The position numbers and the translations under genes were made by a program. 6,677 nt of DNA from Pseudomonadota bacterium. Its GTDB lineage: Bacteria; Pseudomonadota; Gammaproteobacteria; Steroidobacterales; Steroidobacteraceae. The notes below the pieces were generated by a model. That model was not told the origin of the DNA. It ran no database searches and was given only the letters and a program-made list of their open reading frames with translations. The stretch spans positions 1 to 6,677 of the forward strand of contig JAKAFQ010000241.1 of NCBI GenBank assembly GCA_021817875.1, in the 5' to 3' direction. The first letter of the stretch is position 1; each line of letters starts with the position of its first letter. This document shows positions 1 to 6,486 of the stretch, piece by piece.

Positions 1-810
1 GCGGCCACTGCCCCCGTGGCGAGCGCCGCGGCAGCGCTCGCGCCGGCGGCGAGCCCGGTGCCGGCGAACGCCCCGGCGCCGCTGCTGATCCTCGGCCCGG
101 GCGACGAGGTGCGCCTGAGCGTGTTCGGTCAACCGAACATGGACGGAACCGTCTACGTGGGCGATGACGGATCCATCAGCGTCCCGCTCGCCGGGCGCGT
201 GCCGGTCGGCGGCCTGTCGCCGTCCCAGGCGGCGCGCAAGGTGCAAACGGCACTGCGTGACGGGCAGTTTCTGCTGCACCCGCACGTCACGCTCACCATC
301 GTGAAGTCGCGCAGCCAGCAGGTCGCGGTGCTCGGACAGGTCCATCGTCCCGGGATCTATCCGATCGAGTCCCGTACGACCGTGCTCGAGCTGCTGGCGC
401 AGGCCGGCGGGGAGACCGCGGATGGCGCAAATACCGTCTACATCCTGCGCCCGGCTCCCGGCGGCACCGTGCAGCGTCTCGCCGTGAACCTGCAGGGCCT
501 CGCCGAGGAGGGCGTCGCGCCCCAGGCGGCGCTCCTCACGCTCGACGGCGGCGACCAGGTCTACGTGCCGCAGGCACCGGTGTTTTATGTCGTCGGGCAG
601 GTGCATGCGCCCGGACGGTTCCGTCTCGATCCGGGCATGACCGTGCTGCAGGCCATCGCCCGGGCCGGCGGCATCACCAACATGGGCAGCATGGGCCGGG
701 TCGTGATCAAGCGGCAGTTGCCCGGCGGCCGCGACCGGCTCCTCCCGGCGCGCCAGACAGGCAAAGTCCGGCCGAACGACGTGATCACCGTGAAGGAGCG
801 CATCTTTTGA
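1..810 (+). CDS. epsE: Polysaccharide export protein, EpsE/Wza family (5' end missing)
   Basis: This is the outer-membrane/periplasmic export component that passes exopolysaccharide out of the cell. The frame is open from the first base of the window, so the true start and the signal peptide lie upstream. A GTG at 16 is in frame but has no family support as a start. Counting 269 visible residues, an Ala/Pro-rich linker (about 1-30) leads into a Poly_export domain that opens with LGPGDEV (nt 91) and contains VFGQPNMDG. Two SLBB-type repeats follow, one at VAVLGQVHRPGIYPI (nt 322) and one at FYVVGQVHAPGRF (nt 583), each continuing into an ..AGG.. helix-turn. The C-terminus NDVITVKERIF is typical of the EpsE branch. 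It overlaps the next gene by 4 bp, and the Wza-then-Wzz order is the usual one for this system. Family assignment is firm. The EpsE subtype is likely but rests on remembered motifs. Confidence 0.88.
   Translation, partial: AATAPVASAAAALAPAASPVPANAPAPLLILGPGDEVRLSVFGQPNMDGTVYVGDDGSISVPLAGRVPVGGLSPSQAARKVQTALRDGQFLLHPHVTLTIVKSRSQQVAVLGQVHRPGIYPIESRTTVLELLAQAGGETADGANTVYILRPAPGGTVQRLAVNLQGLAEEGVAPQAALLTLDGGDQVYVPQAPVFYVVGQVHAPGRFRLDPGMTVLQAIARAGGITNMGSMGRVVIKRQLPGGRDRLLPARQTGKVRPNDVITVKERIF
792..798 (+). promoter_or_regulatory. Strong ribosome binding site for the TTG start of epsF
   Basis: GAAGGAG lies 8 bases before the TTG at 807, within the last codons of the export gene. This near-ideal Shine-Dalgarno match and spacing is what fixes the unusual TTG start. 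The next in-frame ATG (894) would remove 29 residues and lacks a comparable site. Confidence 0.75.
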
Positions 811-2240
811 AAGCCGCACGCGACGCTCTGCCGGCGGTGCTCGACGAGGCGCCGCCGCTGCCGGCCTTCCCCGCGTTCGAGGACCCGGGGCCGATGCCCG
901 GCCTGTCCCTGGCACAGGTGCTGAGCATCCTGCGCGCCCATGGGCGGCGCAGCCTGTACACGCTGCTGGCCTTGATCCTCGCCTTCGGAGTGATCATCAA
1001 GCTGCTGCCGAAGAGCTACGTCGCCACGGCGACCCTGATCGTCAACCAGGGCGATCGGGATCCGCTCGCCACGCGCGACCTGCCGCCCGGCTGGCAGAAC
1101 ACGTTCATCCCGACACAGATCGAGCTGATCCGCAGCGCCGTCGTCCTGCAGCCGGTGATCGACCGGTTGCACCTGCTGCGCGACCCGGAGTTCACGCGGG
1201 GATTCTCGGGACCGCCGAGCGCGCTGCGCGAAGCGGTGCTCACGCGCCTGTACGAGGCGCTCAACGTCTCGCAGGGCGCCGGCAGTGATCTGTTGTACGT
1301 CGCCGCCACCTCCGCCCGTCCCTCCGAGGCGGCGGCCATCGCCAATGCGGTGGCCGCCGAGTACCTGAAACTCAACCGCCAGCGCATCAACGAGCCGGCC
1401 GCGCAGCGCGCCCGAGTCTATGGGCGGGAGCTCGCCGACCTGCGCGCCAAGACCATCGAGGCGCAGAATCAGGTGGCCGCGTTCCGCCAGCGACACGGCA
1501 TGATCGACCTCGCTCCGGGCCCGGACGACGAGGCCGAGGCGGCGCTGCGCGATCTCGAACAGAAGCTGCTCGCGGCGCAGAACACCGAGCGCAGCCTGCA
1601 GGCACGCAAACAGGCCGGGGTGTGGGGCAGCACCGAGCGCGATGCCACCACGGGGGGCGAGGAGACGCTCGCCCGGGAGCAGGCCCAGCTGGCGCGGCTG
1701 CGCGCCTCGCTCGGGCCCCGCCACCCCACCGTGCTCGCCCTGCAAGCGCAGATCGCCGCCACCCGGGACGCGATCGCCCACGGACTGTCGGCACAGCTGC
1801 TCGATGCGCAGCGGCTCGTCGGGAAATACCAGGCCGCGGTGGCCGCCGAGCGGCAGACGGTCCTCGCGCGGCGGCGGATCCAGGACGAGGGCACGAAGCT
1901 GCTGCTCGAGCTGCAGTCCGTGCAGGCCACCTACAAGCGCGCACTCGACGGCTACCCGCAGATCGAGTTCGCCTCCAGCGGCAACGTCAGCGACGTGAGC
2001 CTGGTCAGCCGCGCCGTCCCGCCGGTCCTCGCCGTCAAGCCGCACAAGATCAAGTATTTTCTCGCGAGCTGCGTGCTCAGTCTCGGCCTGGCGCTCGGGT
2101 TGCCGTTCGTCTACGAGCTGCTGGTGAACCGCAGGCTGCGCTGCCGCGACGATTTCGAGCGGCACTTCGGCATTCCGGTGCTCGCCCAGTTCGGACCGAT
2201 CGACCCACCCCATGATCCACGACGCCAACGACCTCGGTGA
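807..2240 (+). CDS. epsF: Wzz-type polysaccharide chain-length determinant, EpsF-like
   Basis: This is an inner-membrane polysaccharide co-polymerase that sets EPS chain length and contacts the outer-membrane export protein. The 477-residue protein has a Pro-rich cytoplasmic N-tail (1-35). A first membrane segment lies near 51-68 and opens the Wzz domain (SYVATATLIVN at 70-80, IPTQIELIRS at 101-110). A long Ala/Gln/Arg-rich helical, probably coiled-coil, periplasmic region follows (about 199-355) and carries the LGPRHPTVLALQAQI signature at 302-316. The Pro-rich RAVPPVLAVKPHK (402-414) precedes a second membrane segment at about 417-437. The chain ends about 40 residues later in a basic tail with no Walker A or Walker B motif. 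It therefore has no fused tyrosine kinase, as in EpsF and unlike Wzc/EpsB-type fusions. It starts at TTG with a strong ribosome site and shares TTGA with the export gene's stop, implying coupled translation. Its last 29 bp overlap the oxidoreductase gene in another frame. Confidence 0.87.
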   Translation: MKAARDALPAVLDEAPPLPAFPAFEDPGPMPGLSLAQVLSILRAHGRRSLYTLLALILAFGVIIKLLPKSYVATATLIVNQGDRDPLATRDLPPGWQNTFIPTQIELIRSAVVLQPVIDRLHLLRDPEFTRGFSGPPSALREAVLTRLYEALNVSQGAGSDLLYVAATSARPSEAAAIANAVAAEYLKLNRQRINEPAAQRARVYGRELADLRAKTIEAQNQVAAFRQRHGMIDLAPGPDDEAEAALRDLEQKLLAAQNTERSLQARKQAGVWGSTERDATTGGEETLAREQAQLARLRASLGPRHPTVLALQAQIAATRDAIAHGLSAQLLDAQRLVGKYQAAVAAERQTVLARRRIQDEGTKLLLELQSVQATYKRALDGYPQIEFASSGNVSDVSLVSRAVPPVLAVKPHKIKYFLASCVLSLGLALGLPFVYELLVNRRLRCRDDFERHFGIPVLAQFGPIDPPHDPRRQRPR

Positions 2241-3906
2241 GCCGGGGCTGCTCAGCGCCGACGTGTGCATCGTCGGCGCCGGCGCCGCCGGCATCACGCT
2301 CGCGCTCGATCTGATGGGCTCGGGATATCAGGTGTTGGTATTGGAAGGCGGCGGACTGCACGCCGAGCGCAGCGCCCAGAGGCTCTACCGGGGCACGGTG
2401 GCCGATGAGCGGCTGCACAGCCCGCCGCACCGCTACCGGCAGCGACGCTTCGGCGGCACGACGACCCTGTGGGGCGGACGCTGCATTCCCTTCGACCCCA
2501 TCGATTTCGAGCCGCGCGAATACGTACCACTGAGCGGCTGGCCCATCGCCCTCGAGACGCTGCTGCCGTTCTATCCGCGGGCCAACGCGCTGTGCGAGGC
2601 CGGGGCCTTCCGCTACCGGGCGAGCGAGGCCTTCGAGCGTCCTCTGCGCCCCATGATCGAGGGGTTCCGCAGCACCCATTTCTCCAGCGACTCGCTCGAG
2701 CGCTTCAGCCGCCCGACGGACTTCGGCGCACGCTACCGGGCGGAGCTGCGGGCCGCGCCCGACGTCCACGTGTTCCTGCATGCCAACGTGACCGAGATCG
2801 TGCTGCATCCCGGGGCGGGCGCCGTCGAATCGCTGCGGGTGCAGACACTGCGCGGCAGGCACCTGCACGTCCGGGCCGCCCGCTTCGTGCTCGCGACCGG
2901 AGGCCTCGAGGTTCCGCGCCTGCTGCTGTCGAGCCGCCGCGTCATGCCGCGGGGGATCGGCAATGATCACGACGTGGTCGGCCGCTACTACATGTGTCAT
3001 CTCGCCGGAACGATCGGCAGGCTGCGCTTCGAGCGGGCCGCCGATCGCATCTGGCATGGCTACGACCGCGACGCCGACGGCATTTACTGCCGCCGGCGCC
3101 TCGCGCTCACTGCCGAGACGCAACGCAGGCTGCGCATCGGCAACTTCATCGCCCGGCTGCATCATCCGCACATCACCGACCCGTCGCACCGCTGCGCGGT
3201 GCTCTCGGCGCTGCAGCTCGCCAAGGGATTGATTCCCTACGAATACGGCAAGCGCCTGCACGGCGAGGAACGGCTTTCCGCGCAGGCCTGGCTCGGGCAT
3301 CTCGGCAACGTCGTGCGCGCTCCCGGGGAGGTGTTCGGCTTCGCCTGCCACATGCTGCGCGATCGGGCGCTCGCCGAGCGGAAATTTCCCTCGGTGATCC
3401 TGCGCTCTCCGGCCGGACACTTCAGCCTCGACTTCCATGCCGAGCAGCAGCCCACGGCCGCCAGCCGTCTCACCCTGACGGACCAGCGCGATGCGCTCGG
3501 ACTCCCCCGCCTGCGCGTCGACTGGCGCTACAGTCCGGCGGACCTCGAGACGGTGCGCACCGCCGTCGGCCTGCTGGCCGAGGACCTGCGCACCTCGGGC
3601 GTCGGCACCTTCGAGTACGATCCGGACGCGGTCGAATTCGAGATGCTGCGCTACGGCGCCTACGGCGGCCACCATCTCGGCACCACCCGCATGGGAACCG
3701 ACCGGCACACGAGCGTGGTGGATGCGCACTGCCGCATCCACGGCATCGACAACCTGTACGTGGCCGGCAGCGCGGTCTTCCCGACCTCGAGTCAGGCCAA
3801 CCCCACCCTGACCGTGGTGGCGCTCGCGCTGCGCCTGGCGGCACACCTGCGCAGCGTCGCACCCGGTCTGCGCCAAGCGGCACTCACCGGCCCATCCGTC
3901 CCGTGA
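2212..3906 (+). CDS. GMC-family FAD-dependent oxidoreductase
   Basis: This is a flavoenzyme of the glucose-methanol-choline family, which oxidises alcohol or sugar hydroxyls. The 564-residue length is normal for the family. The N-terminal FAD-binding fold has VGAGAAG at 21-27 with the acidic E45 ending the second strand (VLVLEGGG). GGTTTLWGG at 81-89 is the second FAD loop, and ATGGLEVPRLLLSS (228-241) is the conserved strand-helix. The C-terminal GMC domain has GGHHLGTTRMG (485-495), with the expected catalytic His, and NLYVAGSAVFPTSSQANPTLT (514-534), with the partner Asn530. There is no signal peptide or Tat motif, so it probably acts in the cytoplasm. ATG 2212 was chosen because it just precedes the Rossmann strand. 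No ribosome site is visible, so translation probably depends on coupling to epsF, which it overlaps by 29 bp. The substrate is unknown. Its place in an EPS operon suggests a glycan precursor, which is inference. Confidence 0.87.
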   Translation: MIHDANDLGEPGLLSADVCIVGAGAAGITLALDLMGSGYQVLVLEGGGLHAERSAQRLYRGTVADERLHSPPHRYRQRRFGGTTTLWGGRCIPFDPIDFEPREYVPLSGWPIALETLLPFYPRANALCEAGAFRYRASEAFERPLRPMIEGFRSTHFSSDSLERFSRPTDFGARYRAELRAAPDVHVFLHANVTEIVLHPGAGAVESLRVQTLRGRHLHVRAARFVLATGGLEVPRLLLSSRRVMPRGIGNDHDVVGRYYMCHLAGTIGRLRFERAADRIWHGYDRDADGIYCRRRLALTAETQRRLRIGNFIARLHHPHITDPSHRCAVLSALQLAKGLIPYEYGKRLHGEERLSAQAWLGHLGNVVRAPGEVFGFACHMLRDRALAERKFPSVILRSPAGHFSLDFHAEQQPTAASRLTLTDQRDALGLPRLRVDWRYSPADLETVRTAVGLLAEDLRTSGVGTFEYDPDAVEFEMLRYGAYGGHHLGTTRMGTDRHTSVVDAHCRIHGIDNLYVAGSAVFPTSSQANPTLTVVALALRLAAHLRSVAPGLRQAALTGPSVP

Positions 3907-5212
3907 GCTCGAGGCCCACCGTGGTCGCGGTGTAATTGCCGAGCCGGAGGCTCGAGTGCTCCTGATCCCAGATCACGTAGGGCTGGATCGTGATCCACGA
4001 CCGCAGCGCATAGCGCACCTGCACGCGCGCCCACTGCAGCCGATCGCTCCGATCGGTGACGTTCGCCACGATCAGACCGCCGCGGATCTGCTCGCGTGTC
4101 AGGCTGTAGTCGACGTGCAGCGTCACTCGCGCATCCGCCCGCCACCGGACCCCGATCGCCCCGCCGGTCGCGATCTCCGGGTTGGCCCCGGCGGTATAGC
4201 TGTCGAGGCGGCGGAAGACCGACAGGTACCCGCGGGTCTTGCCGGTGAACGTGCGCTGATAGCTCAGCTGCCCGGTGGCGCTCGAAGTGCGCCCGAGCAC
4301 GCCCGCGTAGCCGGCGAATGCGTCCGGGGCGTACCCGGGACGGACGACCGAATCGAGCGCATTCGGTTCGGTGTCGCGGAGCGTATAGCCGGCACTCGCC
4401 GCAAAGCTCGAAAGCCCGCTGACCGCGTAGTTGGCCGTGAGGCTCGCATCCCGCTGCCCGTACCGGGTGGCGCCGACGATGCCCGCATAGCGGCCCCGCG
4501 TGTAGGCGATCTGCACCCCGGCGGTCAGCTTGCCGAATCCGAGATACTGCAGTGCGGCCGTCCCGCCGCGCTCCTGCAGCCGGAATGCGGGAAACGACGG
4601 CAGAGGGGTGTCGAGCGCGTGGTAGAGCGGCGTCAGCACGACCCGCCATTGCGGACTCACCCGCAGCCGCAGCACGGCCTCGGCCGTCCGCTCCGTGTCG
4701 AGCAGCAGGGCGGTCGTCAGGGTATCGGCGAACGGCGCCATGTAACGGCGCTGCACGTACGACAGCGCGCCATCGAACACCGTGTCGAGCCGCCACTGCC
4801 AATCGCCCTTGAAGCGGTACTCGGTGTGATCGAGAAACGAGAATCGGTCGTAGCGCTGGCGCGTGCCCCGACCCTCGAGTGTCAGGTGCTGCGCCCCCCA
4901 GTCGAACTTCGCGTCCACGCCGGCCTCGTACTGTTGCAGCGTGTCGCCCAGGGCGAAGATGCCCTGTGCCGCCAGCGGCGGGGCAGCCGAGGGGCGCATG
5001 AACACGTTCGAGTCATGCTCGACCCGCACCGTCGCAAACGGGCTCACCTGCGTCGCGGCCCGCCCCGGCTGCGCGCCCCATGCCAGCACCGTCGCCGAGG
5101 CCAGCAGCAGGGCGCGCCGGGCGGCCGCGCCTCGCCCTGCGGCACGGATGGGCCGATCCATCTCCCGATCCATCTCCCAGGCCGCACCCTGCACACAGTG
5201 GTCATGTTTCAT
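3884..5212 (-). CDS. epsL: EpsL-like outer-membrane beta-barrel protein of EPS cluster
   Basis: This is a predicted outer-membrane protein accompanying EPS export. ATG 5212 gives 442 residues and is preceded, 10 bases away, by GGGAGG. A GTG six codons further upstream would place that ribosome site inside the coding region. Residues 34-46 (ALLLASATVLAWG) form a signal-peptide core with likely cleavage after GRAA at 50-53. The n-region is unusually long, and Met14 or Met18 would give a more normal signal peptide. The mature part opens with SPFATVRVEHDSNVFMRP (57-74), resembling the EpsL opening with its Asp-Ser-Asn pattern. It continues as alternating polar/hydrophobic strands rich in Tyr, Arg and Gly throughout, typical of a barrel. 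The last strand (TTVGLELTG) is followed by RMGR, so there is no terminal aromatic residue. The gene is convergent with the oxidoreductase gene, overlapping it by 23 bp. The barrel prediction is good. The EpsL subtype is from remembered similarity. Confidence 0.72.
   Translation of the reverse strand: MKHDHCVQGAAWEMDREMDRPIRAAGRGAAARRALLLASATVLAWGAQPGRAATQVSPFATVRVEHDSNVFMRPSAAPPLAAQGIFALGDTLQQYEAGVDAKFDWGAQHLTLEGRGTRQRYDRFSFLDHTEYRFKGDWQWRLDTVFDGALSYVQRRYMAPFADTLTTALLLDTERTAEAVLRLRVSPQWRVVLTPLYHALDTPLPSFPAFRLQERGGTAALQYLGFGKLTAGVQIAYTRGRYAGIVGATRYGQRDASLTANYAVSGLSSFAASAGYTLRDTEPNALDSVVRPGYAPDAFAGYAGVLGRTSSATGQLSYQRTFTGKTRGYLSVFRRLDSYTAGANPEIATGGAIGVRWRADARVTLHVDYSLTREQIRGGLIVANVTDRSDRLQWARVQVRYALRSWITIQPYVIWDQEHSSLRLGNYTATTVGLELTGRMGR
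5153..5178 (-). repeat. Two-copy 12-bp tandem repeat at the 5' end of epsL
   Basis: The unit CGATCCATCTCC occurs twice back to back (5154-5165 and 5166-5177), with one matching base on each flank. In the gene's sense it reads GGAGATGGATCG twice and encodes Met-Asp-Arg-Glu followed by Met-Asp-Arg-Pro (residues 14-21). Each copy carries an ATG and a purine-rich GGGAG. The duplication therefore creates a second possible start next to the first, just before the signal-peptide core. Confidence 0.85.
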
Positions 5213-5222
5213 GTCAGCGCAG

Positions 5223-5228
5223 CCTCCC
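5223..5228 (-). promoter_or_regulatory. Ribosome binding site choosing the epsL ATG
   Basis: Read on the minus strand, GGGAGG sits 10 bases before ATG 5212. It supports that start over the upstream GTG at 5230, which overlaps the site, and over the internal Met14 and Met18 codons, whose GGGAG runs directly abut the ATG and are too close. Confidence 0.6.
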
Positions 5229-5406
5229 ACGTGGACGCATCACGCGCGATTCCACCCGCGAGGAGCGCATATCGACCGGCGGCGATCCATACGGGATTTC
5301 CACCCAGCCACAGCCGACCGCCCCCATGAGACCTGCGGCACGCGCCTCGCCCCTGATAGTTCACGCAATGGCGGGCACGGTCCCTTGCGCCCTAGACTCA
5401 CCGTCC

Positions 5407-5478
5407 CGGATCGAATCCGCTGCGCCCCGGGGGCGGCGCTGCTCGCGCAGGCGCCGTTGCCCCGGACGGCCGCCGTCC
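5407..5478. repeat. Run of four inverted repeats upstream of the glycosyltransferase gene
   Basis: Four dyads follow one another in 72 bases. They are CGGAT-CGA-ATCCG (5407-5419); CGCCCC-G-GGGGCG (5423-5435); a hairpin with arms 5435-5442 and 5447-5455, 8 base pairs, one bulged G and a TCGC loop; and GGACGGC-C-GCCGTCC (5464-5478), a perfect 7-bp dyad ending 17 bases before the ATG. They could be operator sites or a structured mRNA leader. High GC content makes chance dyads common, so the symmetry is certain but the function is not. Confidence 0.5.
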
Positions 5479-5495
5479 ACCGTGAGAACCCTGCG

Positions 5496-6329
5496 ATGAG
5501 TCCCGGATCCCCCGCCCCGCCCCCCCTCGTTCACACGTTCGATGACTACGGCCTCGAGGCCTTCCTCGAGGTGGCCGCGCACTTCGGCCAGAGCCGCTTC
5601 GGCTTCGTGGTCACTCCGAATGTCGATCACCTGATCCGCTGCCACGACGATCCGCTGTTCCGATCCTGCTATGCGCGCGCGGATTTCGTGTTGCTCGACA
5701 GCCGCTTCGCCGCCCGGCTGCTGCGTGTGCTGAAGCGCCAGCGCCTGCCGGTGTGCCCCGGCTCCGACCTCACCGCCGCCCTGCTCGAGCGCATCATCCG
5801 TCCGGGCGACCGGATCGTGCTCATCGGGGCGGACGAGTCCCAGGTGGCGCATCTGGCGGCCACCTACCCGCTCACCGACCTGCATCACCACAATCCGCCG
5901 ATGGGATTCATCCAGGATGCCGCGGCCGTCGAGCGCTGCCTCAGCGTCGTGGAGCGGGCGAGCCCGTTTCGCTTCTGCTTTCTCGCCGTCGGCTCGCCCC
6001 AGCAGGAACTGCTCGCCGCCCGGCTCGGCCAGCGCGGCGTGGCGCGGGGACTCGCCCTGTGCGTCGGGGCCTCACTGAACTTTCTCACCGGCCGCGAGCG
6101 GCGCGCGCCGCGCTGGCTGCAGCGTCTGTCGCTCGAGTGGCTGTACCGGCTGGCGCACGATCCGCGCCGGCTCTCGCGCCGCTACCTGGTCCGCGGTCCG
6201 CGCATCTTCAGCCTGCTGCGCCAGACACCGGTCGTGTTGCGCGGCCGGCCCCGGGCGGCCGTACCGGCCGGCAGCAGCGCGGCCAACGGTCCGGCTCACG
6301 CCGGCGTCACGCGCGCGCCGCGCGTCTGA
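5496..6329 (+). CDS. WecG/TagA/CpsF family glycosyltransferase
   Basis: Enzymes of this GT26 family transfer a sugar (often N-acetylmannosamine or a derivative) from a nucleotide donor to an undecaprenyl-linked acceptor at the inner face of the membrane. The frame is open far upstream, but family similarity begins only after ATG 5496, giving 277 residues. The ribosome site is weak (GTGAGAA, about 8 bases upstream). Motifs in order are TPNVDHL (40-46), the LLDSR segment (66-70) with the Asp expected near the donor site, GSDL (89-92), HNPPMGF (132-138), and GSPQQE (166-171). The long signature from CVGASLNFLTG (189-199) through RRAPRW to SLEWLYRLAHDPRRLSRRYL (212-231) follows. This Arg-rich C-terminal appendage is the part that contacts membrane lipid in TagA. 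About 45 low-complexity residues follow. There are no membrane spans, so it is a peripheral membrane protein. Sugar specificity cannot be read from the sequence. Confidence 0.88.
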   Translation: MSPGSPAPPPLVHTFDDYGLEAFLEVAAHFGQSRFGFVVTPNVDHLIRCHDDPLFRSCYARADFVLLDSRFAARLLRVLKRQRLPVCPGSDLTAALLERIIRPGDRIVLIGADESQVAHLAATYPLTDLHHHNPPMGFIQDAAAVERCLSVVERASPFRFCFLAVGSPQQELLAARLGQRGVARGLALCVGASLNFLTGRERRAPRWLQRLSLEWLYRLAHDPRRLSRRYLVRGPRIFSLLRQTPVVLRGRPRAAVPAGSSAANGPAHAGVTRAPRV

Positions 6330-6486
6330 TCCGATGGCTCGGACCCGGTCTTTCGCTCACCGCGCTGCGCACATTCCCCGGGGTCCTTTCGCTTCGCGAC
6401 ATGCGCCGCACCGATGGCGCCCGCCGCACCCCGATCCGTGACAATGCGGATGCCGGGCGGGCGCGCCGGGTCCTATATTTTTTATC
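6330..6486. other. Non-coding gap before the phosphotransferase gene
   Basis: These 157 bp hold no supportable gene. Two small dyads are visible, each with 5-bp arms and an 8-base loop: GCGCC/GGCGC at 6403-6420 and ATCCG/CGGAT at 6434-6451, with centres about 31 bases apart. Neither is followed by a T-run, so they are not intrinsic terminators. The gap ends in an AT tract, listed separately. Its length suggests that the downstream gene has its own promoter. Confidence 0.5.
6474..6479 (+). promoter_or_regulatory. Possible -10 element TATATT directly before the last gene
   Basis: TATATT begins a 13-base AT-rich stretch (6474-6486, one C) in otherwise very GC-rich DNA and ends 7 bases before the ATG at 6487. 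If it is a -10 box, transcription would begin at or next to the start codon and the mRNA would be leaderless. This fits the lack of any ribosome binding site. No matching -35 is seen at 16-18 bp, so the call is tentative. Confidence 0.3.

Larger units (their letters stand above)
5213..5495. other. Divergent non-coding region between epsL and the glycosyltransferase gene
   Basis: This 283-bp stretch separates two genes transcribed away from each other and so should carry both promoters. Open frames cross it, but none looks like a protein family. No convincing sigma-70 -35/-10 pair was found on either strand. TAGACT at 5393-5398 is a possible -10 for the rightward gene without a matching -35. 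GGGCACGGTCCCTTGC (5373-5388) resembles a sigma-54 site but its GG-to-GC spacing is 11 rather than 10. A short similarity, GATTCCACCC (5248-5257) and GATTTCCACCC (5295-5305), may be chance. The right third is dominated by inverted repeats, listed separately. Confidence 0.6.

Noticed and set aside
585..2297. 570-codon open frame on the minus strand opposite the export and chain-length genes
   Set aside because: Its codons mirror two well-supported plus-strand genes. The product is Arg/Gly/Gln-rich with no family motif. Long antisense frames are expected at about 70% GC because stop codons are rare.
2077..3876. 599-codon open frame on the minus strand opposite the oxidoreductase
   Set aside because: The plus strand encodes a complete GMC enzyme with all motifs in order. 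The antisense product has no recognisable fold and is compositionally biased.
3917..3954. Hairpins after the oxidoreductase stop (CACCG/CGGTG at 3917-3932; CGAGCC/GGCTCG at 3940-3954) as intrinsic terminators
   Set aside because: Stems are only 5-6 bp, neither is followed by a T-run on either strand, and both lie inside the epsL coding region.
5213..5230. GTG start six codons upstream for epsL
   Set aside because: The GTG overlaps the GGGAGG that serves ATG 5212 and has no better ribosome site of its own.
3956..5329. 457-codon open frame on the plus strand across the epsL region
   Set aside because: The minus-strand frame has a ribosome site, signal peptide and barrel pattern. The plus-strand frame gives a His/Arg/Pro-rich product without motifs.
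4863..5495. Upstream extension of the glycosyltransferase frame, 211 codons
   Set aside because: It covers the 5' end of epsL and the intergenic region and looks like random high-GC translation. Family similarity starts at ATG 5496.
6309..6325. ACGCGCG-CGC-CGCGCGT hairpin at the end of the glycosyltransferase gene as a terminator
   Set aside because: The 7-bp stem lies before the stop codon and has no T-run after it. Alternating CG sequence forms such dyads by chance in this composition.
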